From the NCBI RefSeq assembly GCF_051535235.1, contig NZ_JBPPLZ010000006.1, forward strand, positions 62,001 through 126,000: DNA of 64,000 nt, written 5' to 3'. The stretch's first letter is position 1; each line of letters begins with the position of its first letter. This DNA is from Nitrobacter sp051535235 (lineage in GTDB: Bacteria > Pseudomonadota > Alphaproteobacteria > Rhizobiales > Xanthobacteraceae). The notes beneath the pieces are model-generated. The model saw nothing but the letters and a program-made list of their open reading frames with translations, had not been told where the DNA came from and made no database searches. A program made the position numbers and the translations under genes. Shown piece by piece: positions 43,809 to 53,177 of the stretch.

Positions 43809-44851
43809 CTGATGTCTCCGATATCGCAGTCTGCAAGACGCTGCTGCGCGGCGGCTCGCGGACCTTCTTTGCGGCCTCCTTGATATTGCCACGCGCGGTC
43901 AGCGATCCCGCGATCGCTCTTTATGCCTTCTGCCGTCTCGCCGACGACGCCGTTGATCTCGGCGGCAGCCGATCGAATGCGGTCGACGGGTTGAGGGATC
44001 GCCTTGCTCGTGCCTATGCCGGTCAGCCACTGGCGTTGCCGGCCGATCGGGCGTTTGCGGAGGTGGTCGCGCGCTTCGCCATTCCGAGGAAATTGCCCGA
44101 AGCACTGCTCGAGGGATTGGCCTGGGATGCCGAAGGCCGCCGCTACGAGACGCTCGACGATCTTCTGGATTATGCCGCGCGCGTTGCCGGGGCCGTCGGC
44201 GCCATGATGGCACTGCTGATGCGCCGGCGCGATCCGGCTGTCGTCGCGCGGGCTTGCGATCTCGGCATCGCGATGCAACTCACCAATATCGCCCGCGACG
44301 TTGGTGAGGACGCGCGCGCCGGCCGCCTCTATCTGCCGCTGCAATGGCTGCGCGAGGCGGCGATCGATCCCGCGACGTGGCTGGCCGATCCGCGTTACGA
44401 CATGCGCATCGGCAGCGTCATCGGGCGCCTGCTTGCCGTCGCCGACACATTCTATCAGCGGTCCATCGCCGGCGTCGGGGCGCTCCCGGCTTCTTGCCGC
44501 CCCGGCATTCATGCCGCGCGGTTGATCTACGCCGAGATTGGACATGAGCTGGCGCGCGCAGGGCTTGATTCGGTTTCACGCCGAACGGTTGTGTCCGGAT
44601 CGCGCAAGCTTCGCCTGCTTGCCGACGCCGTGGCGCAGGCTTCTTTTGCCGAGCACGGCTTGATCAGCGATGATGTGGATCCGGCGGCCCGCTTTCTGCT
44701 GGATGCAGTCGCAGCGTCCCCGTCGACGGTTGCATTGAGCATGCCGAGATCCCCTCGAAAGAGCGTGCGCGATCGGGCCGTGTGGGTACTCGATCTGTTC
44801 GAGCGACTCGAACACCGCGACCAGTTGCGGCGCGCCGGTGACCTCTCATGA
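43805..44851 (+). CDS. crtB: Phytoene synthase
   Basis: This 348-residue enzyme condenses two GGPP to phytoene. The prenyl-binding motifs are FCRLADDAVDL (DxxxD) and NIARDVGEDARAGRLYLP (DxxxD). The start is GTG at 43805 overlapping the crtI stop (GTGA). The crtB stop overlaps the next small ORF (ATGA). Confidence 0.96.
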   Translation: MTDVSDIAVCKTLLRGGSRTFFAASLILPRAVSDPAIALYAFCRLADDAVDLGGSRSNAVDGLRDRLARAYAGQPLALPADRAFAEVVARFAIPRKLPEALLEGLAWDAEGRRYETLDDLLDYAARVAGAVGAMMALLMRRRDPAVVARACDLGIAMQLTNIARDVGEDARAGRLYLPLQWLREAAIDPATWLADPRYDMRIGSVIGRLLAVADTFYQRSIAGVGALPASCRPGIHAARLIYAEIGHELARAGLDSVSRRTVVSGSRKLRLLADAVAQASFAEHGLISDDVDPAARFLLDAVAASPSTVALSMPRSPRKSVRDRAVWVLDLFERLEHRDQLRRAGDLS

Positions 44852-44988
44852 ACGGGATGGGCGGACTCGTCGAGTTCTGCGTGGTTGCAATGTTCGCGCT
44901 TGGCTGGGCTTTGCTCGAGTGGCAGGGACGCAGGCTTGATCGCAAGCGCGCCGAGCGCGAGACGGCCGAGACCCGGGACAAATCATAG
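44848..44988 (+). CDS. 46-residue membrane protein coupled to crtB
   Basis: The ATG at 44848 overlaps the crtB TGA (ATGA). The product has one hydrophobic helix (about 6-24: GLVEFCVVAMFALGWALLEW) and a basic/acidic tail rich in Arg, Lys and Glu. Its stop is 20 bp from the convergent crtC stop. The position suggests a membrane-anchored accessory to carotenoid synthesis. No family is recognised. Confidence 0.65.
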   Translation: MNGMGGLVEFCVVAMFALGWALLEWQGRRLDRKRAERETAETRDKS

Positions 44989-45007
44989 AGCCTCGCTTCT
45001 GATTTCA

Positions 45008-45991
45008 TCAGAATCGAAAAGGTTCTGTCCTTCGCGATCGCCGCGGCATGCGGAAAGGCAGCATGGCCTGCACGATGGGCATCCGGAAACGATCGAGCGA
45101 AAGGCTCTCATGCACGATCTCGGCAGTTTCGCCGAAGAGTTTTGCCGATAATTGCGAGCGTGCGTAGAACGGAGCGTCCTCGAGTGTGCGCTTTACGGTG
45201 ACAAGCTGCTGCGCGTCGGCTCGCGCCGTTCGCGCAACGCGCCAGCCGGTCGAATCCAGACTGGCCCGCGGCAGCGGCTCCAAATGCTCCACTGTACCCG
45301 TTCGGTCGAATCGCATGGCAAGGCTGCTTGCGTCCTGACTGCGCGCCATCATGTCATACGAGACGACTGTTCCCTTCCCGGTATCTGCGCGTGACCACTC
45401 CCAGCCGATGAAGTCATGCTCGAGCGGCGCCTCTCCGTAATTCATGTCGAAATAGCCTTCGCCGAGCCACCGTGTCGAGGGTCGCCGGAAGTCGACCTCA
45501 ACCTGCGAACAGGGAGCGATCGGGTGCCAGCGATGGCGTCCTGCGGCATCGAGCGTAAAAGCGTTCCTGGTCAATGCGGAGGGATAGACGCGTACGACGC
45601 CCTGGAGACGATGTGGAAACGGGACGGCCACTTCATCGATCGTGAATGTCAACGCCTCACCATTCCAGTCGATACGGCTCGGGCCGATGACGAATTCGTT
45701 TTTGCTGCGCCGTATCGCGGCGCGGCCGCGCTCGGTCATGGCCCAGTGCTTGCGCTGCTGGCCATAGATCGCGACGTTCAACGCGCAATGATTGAGTGGG
45801 TCGCCGCGGCCGAAGCGCCGGGCAAGCGCATAGTAAGGCGAGAACACACTGCCGATGAAGGCGATGAGCGTGATGCCTTGTGCGCCATCGTCGCTCAGCG
45901 CGTCGACATACCACCACGCGTAGCCGTTTTTCGGAACGGCGCGGTCGAAGTCAGGTCCGCGATCAGGCTCGTTGCCGCCATCCGTCCCGAT
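45008..45991 (-). CDS. crtC: Hydroxyneurosporene synthase (CrtC), start codon unclear
   Basis: CrtC hydrates neurosporene or lycopene to the 1-hydroxy form. The family N-terminus (GYAWWYVDALSDDG) and FIGSVFSPYYALARR are present, as are DMNYGEAPLEHDFIGWEW and the C-terminal DRFRMPIVQAMLPFRMP. No ATG, GTG, TTG or CTG exists in frame between this N-terminus and 46058. The nearest possible initiator is ATC at 45991, used here only as a boundary. The frame overlaps the end of crtD by about 100 bp and is -1 relative to it. Confidence 0.8.
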   Translation of the reverse strand: MGTDGGNEPDRGPDFDRAVPKNGYAWWYVDALSDDGAQGITLIAFIGSVFSPYYALARRFGRGDPLNHCALNVAIYGQQRKHWAMTERGRAAIRRSKNEFVIGPSRIDWNGEALTFTIDEVAVPFPHRLQGVVRVYPSALTRNAFTLDAAGRHRWHPIAPCSQVEVDFRRPSTRWLGEGYFDMNYGEAPLEHDFIGWEWSRADTGKGTVVSYDMMARSQDASSLAMRFDRTGTVEHLEPLPRASLDSTGWRVARTARADAQQLVTVKRTLEDAPFYARSQLSAKLFGETAEIVHESLSLDRFRMPIVQAMLPFRMPRRSRRTEPFRF

Positions 45992-47424
45992 AGTGCCGCC
46001 ATCGGCACTCCCGGTCCCGGATGGACACTCCCTCCCGCCAGGTACAGTCCGGGAAGCTTCGTTTTTGCTCCCGGCCGCTGGAATGACGCCAGCCAGCCGT
46101 GAGAGCTTCGGCCATACAACGCGCCGCCCGTTCCCGGAAACATCCGATTGAAGTCGGTCGGCGTCGTGACCTCCGTCAATTCCGGGGTTGGCTTGATGGT
46201 GAGACCGCACCGTTCCAGCATCCCGAAGGTTCGTTTCGCGCATTGGCTGATCTCCGCTGGTTCGAATCGATACCGGTCGCCGACCGCAGGCGCGTTGGCG
46301 AGAATGAACAGCCGCTCCGGCGACGATCCCGCTGGCGGCTCGTCGTTGCGGTCCTGCGCGCAGACATAGACGGTCGGCTCGCTCGGTAACTGGCGGCGGC
46401 CGACGATGCTGTCGAACTCGGCGCGATAGTCGCGCGAGAAGAACACGGAATGACGAAGCAGCGGGAATCCACTCGGAGCGGCGACGCAGCTCCAGGTCAT
46501 GGCCGACAGCGAGCGCGCCTTGTCCGGAATGACGGCCGCCGTTCGTGCCGCGTCGGGACCAAACAGGCCTTGTGCAAGCGCTGCCACGTCGGCAGTCATG
46601 ATGACATTGCCGGCCTCGATGCGCTCGCCGTCGGCGAGCAGGACGCCCGACGCGCGACCGGATTCGACGACGACGTCCGATACGTCCGCGTCGTAGTGGA
46701 ACTGCACGCCGCGGCTCGCGGCCATCTCGGACATGATTGAGGCGACCCGATGCATGCCGCCGTCGACCAGCCAGACGCCCGCGCTCTCGACATGCGCGAC
46801 CAGCATCAGCGTGGCCGGCGCGTCGAATGGCGACGAGCCACAATAGGTGGCGTAGCGGCCGAACAATTGCTGGAGGCGGGGATCCCTGAAATAGCCGCCG
46901 AGCGCCTTCCAAAGCGTCTGGAACGGCCTGATCGCTATCAGGTCGCGAACGCCGGAACTAAGCAGCAACGATGTCATGCTCGGTGCGGGTGCAGAGATAA
47001 AAGGCGCCTTGAGGACGTCGAAGATCTTCTTCGCATCCGCGCTGAAGGCCTTGAAGCCCGCGGCCTCGGACTGGCCTGCGAAACGGCCGATCGCGTCCGC
47101 TGAACACTCTTCATCGGAGAACAGATCAAGCTGGCTGCCATCGGCCCAGGCGTGGCGGGCGAGAACACTCAACGGACGAAGCGTGATGTGATCGTCGAGT
47201 TGCTCGCCGAGCGAGTCGAACAATTCGTCGAACACCCAGCGCATGGTGAAGACAGTCGGACCGCAGTCGATACGCCAGTTGCCCAGCACCGCCTCACGCA
47301 TCTTGCCGCCGGGACGGGCGGTGCGCTCGACCACCGTGACCTCAAGACCCTGGGCTACCAGGGCCAGCGCCGCGCTCAGTCCCGCTATTCCGGCTCCGAT
47401 GACGACCACTCGTTGGCTGCTCAT
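45895..47424 (-). CDS. crtD: Methoxyneurosporene / hydroxyneurosporene desaturase
   Basis: This 509-residue FAD enzyme introduces the C-3,4 double bond in the spirilloxanthin pathway. It has an N-terminal Rossmann motif (VVVIGAGIAGLSAALALVA) and a C-terminal LYLAGGSVHPGPGVPMAALSG. It begins at ATG 47424 and is divergent from crtE, with a PpsR operator between. Its last 100 bases overlap the crtC frame, and near the end a run of five A's (minus strand) occurs in CGAAAAAC. Confidence 0.95.
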   Translation of the reverse strand: MSSQRVVVIGAGIAGLSAALALVAQGLEVTVVERTARPGGKMREAVLGNWRIDCGPTVFTMRWVFDELFDSLGEQLDDHITLRPLSVLARHAWADGSQLDLFSDEECSADAIGRFAGQSEAAGFKAFSADAKKIFDVLKAPFISAPAPSMTSLLLSSGVRDLIAIRPFQTLWKALGGYFRDPRLQQLFGRYATYCGSSPFDAPATLMLVAHVESAGVWLVDGGMHRVASIMSEMAASRGVQFHYDADVSDVVVESGRASGVLLADGERIEAGNVIMTADVAALAQGLFGPDAARTAAVIPDKARSLSAMTWSCVAAPSGFPLLRHSVFFSRDYRAEFDSIVGRRQLPSEPTVYVCAQDRNDEPPAGSSPERLFILANAPAVGDRYRFEPAEISQCAKRTFGMLERCGLTIKPTPELTEVTTPTDFNRMFPGTGGALYGRSSHGWLASFQRPGAKTKLPGLYLAGGSVHPGPGVPMAALSGRMAATSLIADLTSTAPFRKTATRGGMSTR

Positions 47425-47482
47425 GACGTCTCTCAGAACAAACCGCTTGCTGTTCGGGAATATCCGTCTATTATGCTTTACA

Positions 47483-47507
47483 TGTCAAACGTCAATTATA
47501 GTTGACA
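47483..47507. promoter_or_regulatory. PpsR operators between crtD and crtE
   Basis: CGT-CAATTATAGTTG-ACA (47490-47507) is a near-perfect TGT-N12-ACA palindrome. Overlapping it is TGT-CAAACGTCAATT-ATA (47483-47500). They serve the divergent crtD (start 47424) and crtE (start 47540). Confidence 0.75.
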
Positions 47508-47539
47508 TTTCGAGGCGGCCACAAACACGGAGGCAGGCC

Positions 47540-48409
47540 ATGGATATCGCGACGCGGATCGAGAATTCTCTTAATCAGGCGGTCGGATTAGCCGGGCAGG
47601 CGCGATGTCCACCTCGATTGGCGGCGGCGATGAGCGCCGCGGTATTTCCCAGAGGAGCACGGGTCCGACCCCGGTTGTGCTATGCGGTTGCGAGCGCCTG
47701 CGGAGACGATGAACCCGAGGCGACCGCGGCTGCGGGCGCGGCCATCGAACTTCTGCATTGTGCTTCGTTGGTGCATGACGATCTGCCCTGCTTCGATGAC
47801 GCCGCGATCCGGCGCGGGCGCCCCTCGGTCCATGCCGCCTTCGGCGAGCCGCTGGCGGTTCTCGTAGGCGACGCGCTGATCGTCCTCGCCTTTCAGACCA
47901 TGGCGCGTGCCGCATGTTCGCCACAACGAATAACGCGCCTGATCGCAACGGTCGGCGCGGCGGTCGGCGTGCCTCATGGCATTGTCGCGGGCCAGGCCTG
48001 GGAGTGTGAAGCGGAAATCGATCTGTCGCACTACCATCGTTCGAAGACCGGCGCATTGTTTGCCGCGGCCACGGTCTGTGGAGCCGCCGCTGCGGGCGAA
48101 GACAATCCGGAAGCCTGGCGCAGCCTAGGCGAAAAGATCGGAGAGGCATATCAGGTCGCCGATGACATCAGGGATGCGGCGAGCGACGAGGAGGAGGCCG
48201 GTAAGCCAATCGGCAAGGATGTCGCGCTCGGCCGTCCCAGCGCGGTCATTCGCTACGGGCTTACGGGTGCGATCTCCTATCTTCACGAACTCGTCGCCGA
48301 CGGTATCCGCACGATGCCGCCCTGCGCCAACGCACATGAGTTGAAGACATTGATGGAGCAGGAGGCGAAGCGCCTGGTGCCGAAGCGTCTAGCGCAATTC
48401 GCCGCATAG
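47540..48409 (+). CDS. crtE: Geranylgeranyl diphosphate synthase
   Basis: This 289-residue trans-prenyltransferase has a first Asp-rich motif in VHDDLPCFDDAAIRRGRPS (about 79-97) and a second DDIRDAASDEEE. It makes GGPP for carotenoids and for the phytyl tail of bacteriochlorophyll. Start 47540 follows ggaggcagg; the longer upstream frame covers the crtD start and is rejected. It leads crtE-crtF. Confidence 0.94.
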   Translation: MDIATRIENSLNQAVGLAGQARCPPRLAAAMSAAVFPRGARVRPRLCYAVASACGDDEPEATAAAGAAIELLHCASLVHDDLPCFDDAAIRRGRPSVHAAFGEPLAVLVGDALIVLAFQTMARAACSPQRITRLIATVGAAVGVPHGIVAGQAWECEAEIDLSHYHRSKTGALFAAATVCGAAAAGEDNPEAWRSLGEKIGEAYQVADDIRDAASDEEEAGKPIGKDVALGRPSAVIRYGLTGAISYLHELVADGIRTMPPCANAHELKTLMEQEAKRLVPKRLAQFAA

Positions 48410-48426
48410 CAATTGCGAGGCCAGCC

Positions 48427-49563
48427 ATGGCCCTCAGCGACCGAATCGAATCGGGCCGTCTCCTCGGCCACGGCTGGCGGGGGTTTCGCGATTTCTTGCT
48501 GTGCAGCAGGCGTTTTCAGCGTTTTGCCACGGCCTTTCCCTTGACGCGGCCGATCGCGCGGCGTCATGCGAATGCGTTGTTCGACCTTTGCGCGGGCTTT
48601 GTCTATTCGCAGGTTCTGGTTGCCTGTGTCCGCGTGCATCTGTTCGAGCAGTTGCGGGATGGGCCGTTGCCGACCGCGATGTTGGCGGCGCGTGCGTCCA
48701 TGCCCATCGATGCCATGACGACGTTGCTCGAAGCGGCCACCTCGCTCCGATTGCTGGAACGACGCGGACGCGAGCGTTACGGTCTCGGCCCGCTCGGTGC
48801 GGCGATGCTGGGTAACTCCGGCATTGCCGCGATGGTCGAGCATCATGCCGCACTCTATGCCGATCTGGCTGATCCGGTTGCGCTGCTGCGCGACGAACCG
48901 GGCGAGCGCAGGCTTGCGCACTATTGGCCCTATGCCCGCCAGACGTCACCTTCCGCGCTGACCCGCGAGGTGGTCTCGCCTTACACCGCGCTGATGTCGG
49001 CCACTCAGCCCATGGTCGCGGAGGCGGTGCTTGACGCCTATTCCTTCGCCCGACACCGCTGTCTTCTCGATGTCGGTGGTGGTGACGGCAGTTTCCTGAT
49101 CGCGGCCGGGCAGCAGACTCCCGCGCTGGATCTGAAATTGTTCGACCTTCCTGGAGTCGCTGCGATCGCGCGCGAGAGATTCGCCGCGGCCGCTCTCGAT
49201 CATCGCGCGTCGGTCATGGAGGGGAGTTTCCTCACGGATCCGCTGCCGGCAGGGGCGGATGTCATTTCGCTGATCCGTGTCGTGCACGATCACGACGATG
49301 ACGCGGTGCTGCAATTGTTTGCGCGCGTGCGCGAAGCGTTGCCCCGGGATGGCGTGTTGGTGATCGGCGAGCCGATGTCCGATCCATCGGGCGTCGATCC
49401 GGTCGGCGCTTATTTCGCCGTCTACCTCCGCGCCATGGGCAGCGGCCGTCCGCGCAGCGTTGCTGCACTGCGAAATATGTTGAAGCAATCCGGATTCGCC
49501 GACGTGCGCCAACGCTCTACCCGGATTCCGATGATTGCAAAGGTCATCGTCGCGCGCGCCTGA
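48427..49563 (+). CDS. crtF: Hydroxyneurosporene O-methyltransferase
   Basis: This 378-residue SAM-dependent methyltransferase methylates the 1-hydroxy group of carotenoids. Its SAM motif is LLDVGGGDGSFL (about 213-224), followed by FDLPGVA and RVVHDHDD. It follows crtE by 17 bp and precedes the bchC operator. With crtI, crtB, crtC, crtD and crtE it completes a spirilloxanthin set; no crtA is in the window. Confidence 0.95.
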   Translation: MALSDRIESGRLLGHGWRGFRDFLLCSRRFQRFATAFPLTRPIARRHANALFDLCAGFVYSQVLVACVRVHLFEQLRDGPLPTAMLAARASMPIDAMTTLLEAATSLRLLERRGRERYGLGPLGAAMLGNSGIAAMVEHHAALYADLADPVALLRDEPGERRLAHYWPYARQTSPSALTREVVSPYTALMSATQPMVAEAVLDAYSFARHRCLLDVGGGDGSFLIAAGQQTPALDLKLFDLPGVAAIARERFAAAALDHRASVMEGSFLTDPLPAGADVISLIRVVHDHDDDAVLQLFARVREALPRDGVLVIGEPMSDPSGVDPVGAYFAVYLRAMGSGRPRSVAALRNMLKQSGFADVRQRSTRIPMIAKVIVARA

Positions 49564-49569
49564 CGAAAT

Positions 49570-49587
49570 TGTAAATATCAGTTGACA
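49570..49587. promoter_or_regulatory. PpsR operator upstream of bchC
   Basis: TGT-AAATATCAGTTG-ACA exactly matches the TGT-N12-ACA spacing. It lies 59 bp before bchC, within the probable promoter of the bchCXYZ-puf superoperon. Confidence 0.8.
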
Positions 49588-49646
49588 CATAGAATAGTAA
49601 GGTTATCATGACACTCAGATGAGAAGTCCGCCGGGGGATTAGCCAG

Positions 49647-50585
49647 ATGCATACGTTGGCCGTCGTGCTGGAAACTCCAAAGCAACTCGCGCTGAAGCGG
49701 CTTCCTTTGGCTGAAACCTCTGGCGGCGATCTCGCTGTCGACATCGAATGGACCGCGATCAGCACCGGCACGGAACGCTTGCTGTTCGAAGGGCGAATGC
49801 CGGTTTTTCCCGGCATGGGCTATCCGCTGGTGCCGGGCTATGAAGCGGTGGGACGCGTCCGATCCTGCGATGCCGATTCAGGTTTCCGTAAAGGCGAGCG
49901 CGTGTTCGTGCCCGGCGCGGCGGGTTGCTTCGGCGAGGTGCGCAGCCTGTTCGGCGCGGCTGCGTCGCATCTCGTGGTGCCGGCGAGGCGCGCGGTCTCC
50001 TTCGATGAAGCGCTGGGCGAGCACGGTACGCTGCTCGCGCTTGCCGCGACGGCCTATCACGCGTTGCGCGGCGACCCGAAGCCCGATTGCATCGTCGGAC
50101 ATGGTGTGCTCGGGCGGCTCCTTGCGCGCCTTACCATGGCGCTTGGCGGCGCGCCGCCGGTCGTATGGGAGCGTGACGCCGATCGTGCCAGGGGTGCAAC
50201 CGGTTACGAAGTCATCGATCCCGCTGCAAATACGCGGCGCGACTATCGCGTCATCTGCGATGTCAGCGGCGATGCCTCGCTGCTCGACGATTTGATCGCT
50301 CATCTTGCGCCCGGAGGCGAGATCGTTCTCGCCGGCTTCTACAGCATGCCGCTCAGCTTCGTGTTTCCGCCGGCGTTCATGCGCGAAGCGCGCATCCGCG
50401 TCTCCGCCGAATGGCGCCAGGACGATCTGGTTGCCGTGCGCGACCTCGTCGATCGCGGGAAGCTGTCGCTCGACGGGCTGATCAGTCATCGCGCAGACGC
50501 CCCGGAGGCGACCGACGCATACCGGACCGCATTCAACGATCCCTCGTGTCTGAAAATGGTCCTCGATTGGAGAGCATACGCATGA
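49647..50585 (+). CDS. bchC: 3-hydroxyethyl bacteriochlorophyllide a dehydrogenase
   Basis: This 312-residue medium-chain dehydrogenase-like enzyme oxidises the 3-hydroxyethyl group to acetyl in bacteriochlorophyll synthesis. The N-terminal segment TLAVVLETPKQLALKRLPL and VFVPGAAGCFGEVRSLFGAA are as in BchC. The bchX start overlaps its stop. Confidence 0.95.
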   Translation: MHTLAVVLETPKQLALKRLPLAETSGGDLAVDIEWTAISTGTERLLFEGRMPVFPGMGYPLVPGYEAVGRVRSCDADSGFRKGERVFVPGAAGCFGEVRSLFGAAASHLVVPARRAVSFDEALGEHGTLLALAATAYHALRGDPKPDCIVGHGVLGRLLARLTMALGGAPPVVWERDADRARGATGYEVIDPAANTRRDYRVICDVSGDASLLDDLIAHLAPGGEIVLAGFYSMPLSFVFPPAFMREARIRVSAEWRQDDLVAVRDLVDRGKLSLDGLISHRADAPEATDAYRTAFNDPSCLKMVLDWRAYA

Positions 50586-51580
50586 ACGTTCATCCGAAGC
50601 TCAGTGCCATGACGGACAATTTGCGTGCGGAAGCTGCGGTGGAGCCGGATGCGCCGGTCACCACGCCGCCGACCAAAAAGACGCAGATCATCGCGATCTA
50701 CGGCAAGGGCGGTATCGGCAAGAGCTTCACGCTCGCCAACCTGTCCTACATGATGGCGCAACTCGGCAAGAAGGTGCTCCTGATCGGCTGCGACCCCAAG
50801 AGCGACACCACCTCGCTGCTGTTCGGCGGCCGTGCTTGCCCGACCATTCTCGAAACCTCGTCAAAGAAGAAGCTCGCAGGCGACGAGGTCGCCATCGGCG
50901 ACGTCTGCTTCAAGCGCGACGGCGTGTTCGCGATGGAACTCGGAGGGCCGGAGGTCGGCCGCGGCTGCGGTGGCCGCGGAATCATCCACGGATTTGAACT
51001 GATTGAGAAGCTCGGCTTCCACGACTGGGGCTTCGACTACGTGCTGCTCGATTTCCTGGGCGACGTCGTCTGCGGCGGCTTCGGCCTGCCGATCGCGCGC
51101 GACATGTGCCAGAAGGTGATCATCGTCGGCTCCAACGACCTGCAATCGCTCTACGTCGCCAACAACGTCTGCTCGGCGGTCGAGTATTTCCGCAAGCTCG
51201 GCGGCAATGTTGGTGTCGCGGGAATCGTCGTCAACAAGGACGACGGCACCGGCGAGGCGGCCGCTTTCGCGCAAGCGGCGGGCATTCCCGTACTGTCGTC
51301 GATACCGGCGGACGACGATATTCGTCGCAAGAGCGCCAGTTATCAGATCATAGGCAAGCCTGGCACGCCATGGGCGCCGCTGTTCGAGGAACTTGCGGCG
51401 CGTGTCGCGGACGCGCCGCCGCAACAGCCCCGCACGCTGACGCATGACGGATTGCTGAGCCTGTTCAAAAGCTCCGATGTCGGACGCGATGTCGTGCTGG
51501 AGCAGGCGACGATCGAGGACATGTGCGGTCCGCAGGTCAAGGCGAAACCTACCCTCGAAGTAATTTACGACAACGTATGA
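50582..51580 (+). CDS. bchX: Chlorophyllide reductase iron protein
   Basis: This 332-residue NifH-like ATPase delivers electrons to BchYZ for reduction of the chlorin B ring. The P-loop is GKGGIGKS (41-48), and Cys residues for the shared 4Fe-4S cluster lie in CGGRGIIHGF and FLGDVVCGGFGLP segments. The start ATG overlaps the bchC TGA. It is chlorophyllide reductase (BchX) rather than nitrogenase NifH or BchL by its N-terminal extension and partners. Confidence 0.97.
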   Translation: MNVHPKLSAMTDNLRAEAAVEPDAPVTTPPTKKTQIIAIYGKGGIGKSFTLANLSYMMAQLGKKVLLIGCDPKSDTTSLLFGGRACPTILETSSKKKLAGDEVAIGDVCFKRDGVFAMELGGPEVGRGCGGRGIIHGFELIEKLGFHDWGFDYVLLDFLGDVVCGGFGLPIARDMCQKVIIVGSNDLQSLYVANNVCSAVEYFRKLGGNVGVAGIVVNKDDGTGEAAAFAQAAGIPVLSSIPADDDIRRKSASYQIIGKPGTPWAPLFEELAARVADAPPQQPRTLTHDGLLSLFKSSDVGRDVVLEQATIEDMCGPQVKAKPTLEVIYDNV

Positions 51581-51593
51581 CGGACGTGACGCA

Positions 51594-53177
51594 ATGAGCG
51601 AAGCACTTCGCCATGACCGGACGACGAGTGAGAGCGACATTCAGGTCGCGGCTCCGGAGCTTGAGCCTGCGGCGGTCGCCGGCTCCGCGCCGACGCCCGG
51701 CGGCGGATTGAGCTGTCACGCCGGCAAGGACGAATTGAAGAAGGCCGCCGAAGCGGCCGGCAAGAGCGAGACGCTGGCGCGCTACGCCGCCGACTATCCG
51801 GTGGGGCCGCACGACCAGCCGCAAAGCATGTGTCCGGCGTTCGGCTCGCTCCGCGTGGGGCTGCGGATGCGCCGGACGGCGACGGTCCTGTCGGGCTCGG
51901 CCTGCTGCGTCTACGGACTGACCTTCACCTCGCACTTCTATGGCGCGCGGCGCAGCGTCGGCTATGTGCCGTTCAACTCCGAGACGCTGGTGACGGGAAA
52001 ACTGTTCGAGGACATCCGCGACGCCGTATTCAAGCTTGCGGATCCCGCGCAATTCGATGCGGTGGTTGTCATCAATCTGTGCGTGCCGACTGCATCCGGC
52101 GTGCCGCTGCAAATCCTGCCGAAAGAAATCAACGGTGTTCGCGTCATCGGCATCGACGTTCCGGGCTTCGGCGTTCCGACTCATGCCGAAGCCAAGGACG
52201 TGCTGGCGGCCGCGATGCTGAACTACGCACGGCGCGAAGCCGAGGAGGGGCCGGTCCAGGCACCGCGCGCGCCGCAGTCCGGCAAGCCGACCGTGACCTT
52301 GCTCGGCGAGATGTTCCCGGCCGATCCCGTCGGCATCGGTATGCTGCTGGCCCCGATGGGACTGGCCGTCGGTCCGGCCGTCCCGACGCGGGAATGGCGC
52401 GAACTCTATGCTGCGCTGGACTGCGCCGCGGTGGCCGCGATCCATCCGTTCTACAAGGCCTCGATCCGCGAATTCGAAGCCGCGGGCCGCGCCGTCATAG
52501 GCTCCGCGCCTGTTGGCTGCGACGGCACCGCCGCCTGGCTCGACGCGGTCGGGTCCGCATGCGGAGTGGCGCGGAGCGCCATCGACGCGGCGAAGAATGC
52601 CGCGCTTCCCGCGATCACCGCCGCGCTCGCGGCCAAGACGATCAGCGGCCGCATCACGCTGTCCGGCTATGAGGGATCGGAGCTTCTGGTCGGCCGGCTC
52701 CTGGTGGAGAGTGGCGCGGACCTGCGTTACGTCGGCACCGCCTGCCCGCGCACGCCGTGGTCGGATGCTGACCGCGAGTGGCTCGAAGCCAAGGGCGTGC
52801 GCGTGCAGTATCGCGCTTCGCTCGAGCAGGATCTCGCCGCGATGGAGGAGTTCGCTCCGGATCTCGCCATCGGCACCACGCCGGTCGTGCAGAAAGCGAA
52901 AGCCAAAGCCATCCCCGCGCTCTACTTCACCAACCTGATTTCGGCCCGTCCGCTTTTCGGCGCCGCCGGCGCGGGCTCGCTCGCCCAAGTCGTCAATGCC
53001 GCGATCGCCGGCAAAGCCCGCTTCGACACCATGCGCGAATTCTTCGAGGGCGTGGGCGAGGGCGACAAAGCCGGGATATGGCAGGACACGCCGACGCTGC
53101 GGCCCGATTACCGCGATAAATTTCGCAAGGCCACGCTGGCGCAAGCCAAGAAGCGCAAGTCCGAGGAGATGATCTGA
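51594..53177 (+). CDS. bchY: Chlorophyllide reductase subunit Y
   Basis: This 527-residue NifD/BchN-like component of chlorophyllide a oxidoreductase carries the cluster-binding Cys in MCPAFGSLRVGLRMR and SGSACCVYGLTF. Its N-terminal 45 residues are Ala/Pro-rich. It works as a heterotetramer with BchZ. Confidence 0.96.
   Translation: MSEALRHDRTTSESDIQVAAPELEPAAVAGSAPTPGGGLSCHAGKDELKKAAEAAGKSETLARYAADYPVGPHDQPQSMCPAFGSLRVGLRMRRTATVLSGSACCVYGLTFTSHFYGARRSVGYVPFNSETLVTGKLFEDIRDAVFKLADPAQFDAVVVINLCVPTASGVPLQILPKEINGVRVIGIDVPGFGVPTHAEAKDVLAAAMLNYARREAEEGPVQAPRAPQSGKPTVTLLGEMFPADPVGIGMLLAPMGLAVGPAVPTREWRELYAALDCAAVAAIHPFYKASIREFEAAGRAVIGSAPVGCDGTAAWLDAVGSACGVARSAIDAAKNAALPAITAALAAKTISGRITLSGYEGSELLVGRLLVESGADLRYVGTACPRTPWSDADREWLEAKGVRVQYRASLEQDLAAMEEFAPDLAIGTTPVVQKAKAKAIPALYFTNLISARPLFGAAGAGSLAQVVNAAIAGKARFDTMREFFEGVGEGDKAGIWQDTPTLRPDYRDKFRKATLAQAKKRKSEEMI

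Noticed and set aside
46000..46912. N-terminal extension of the crtC frame
   Set aside because: Arg-rich shadow of crtD in another phase; no start and no similarity.
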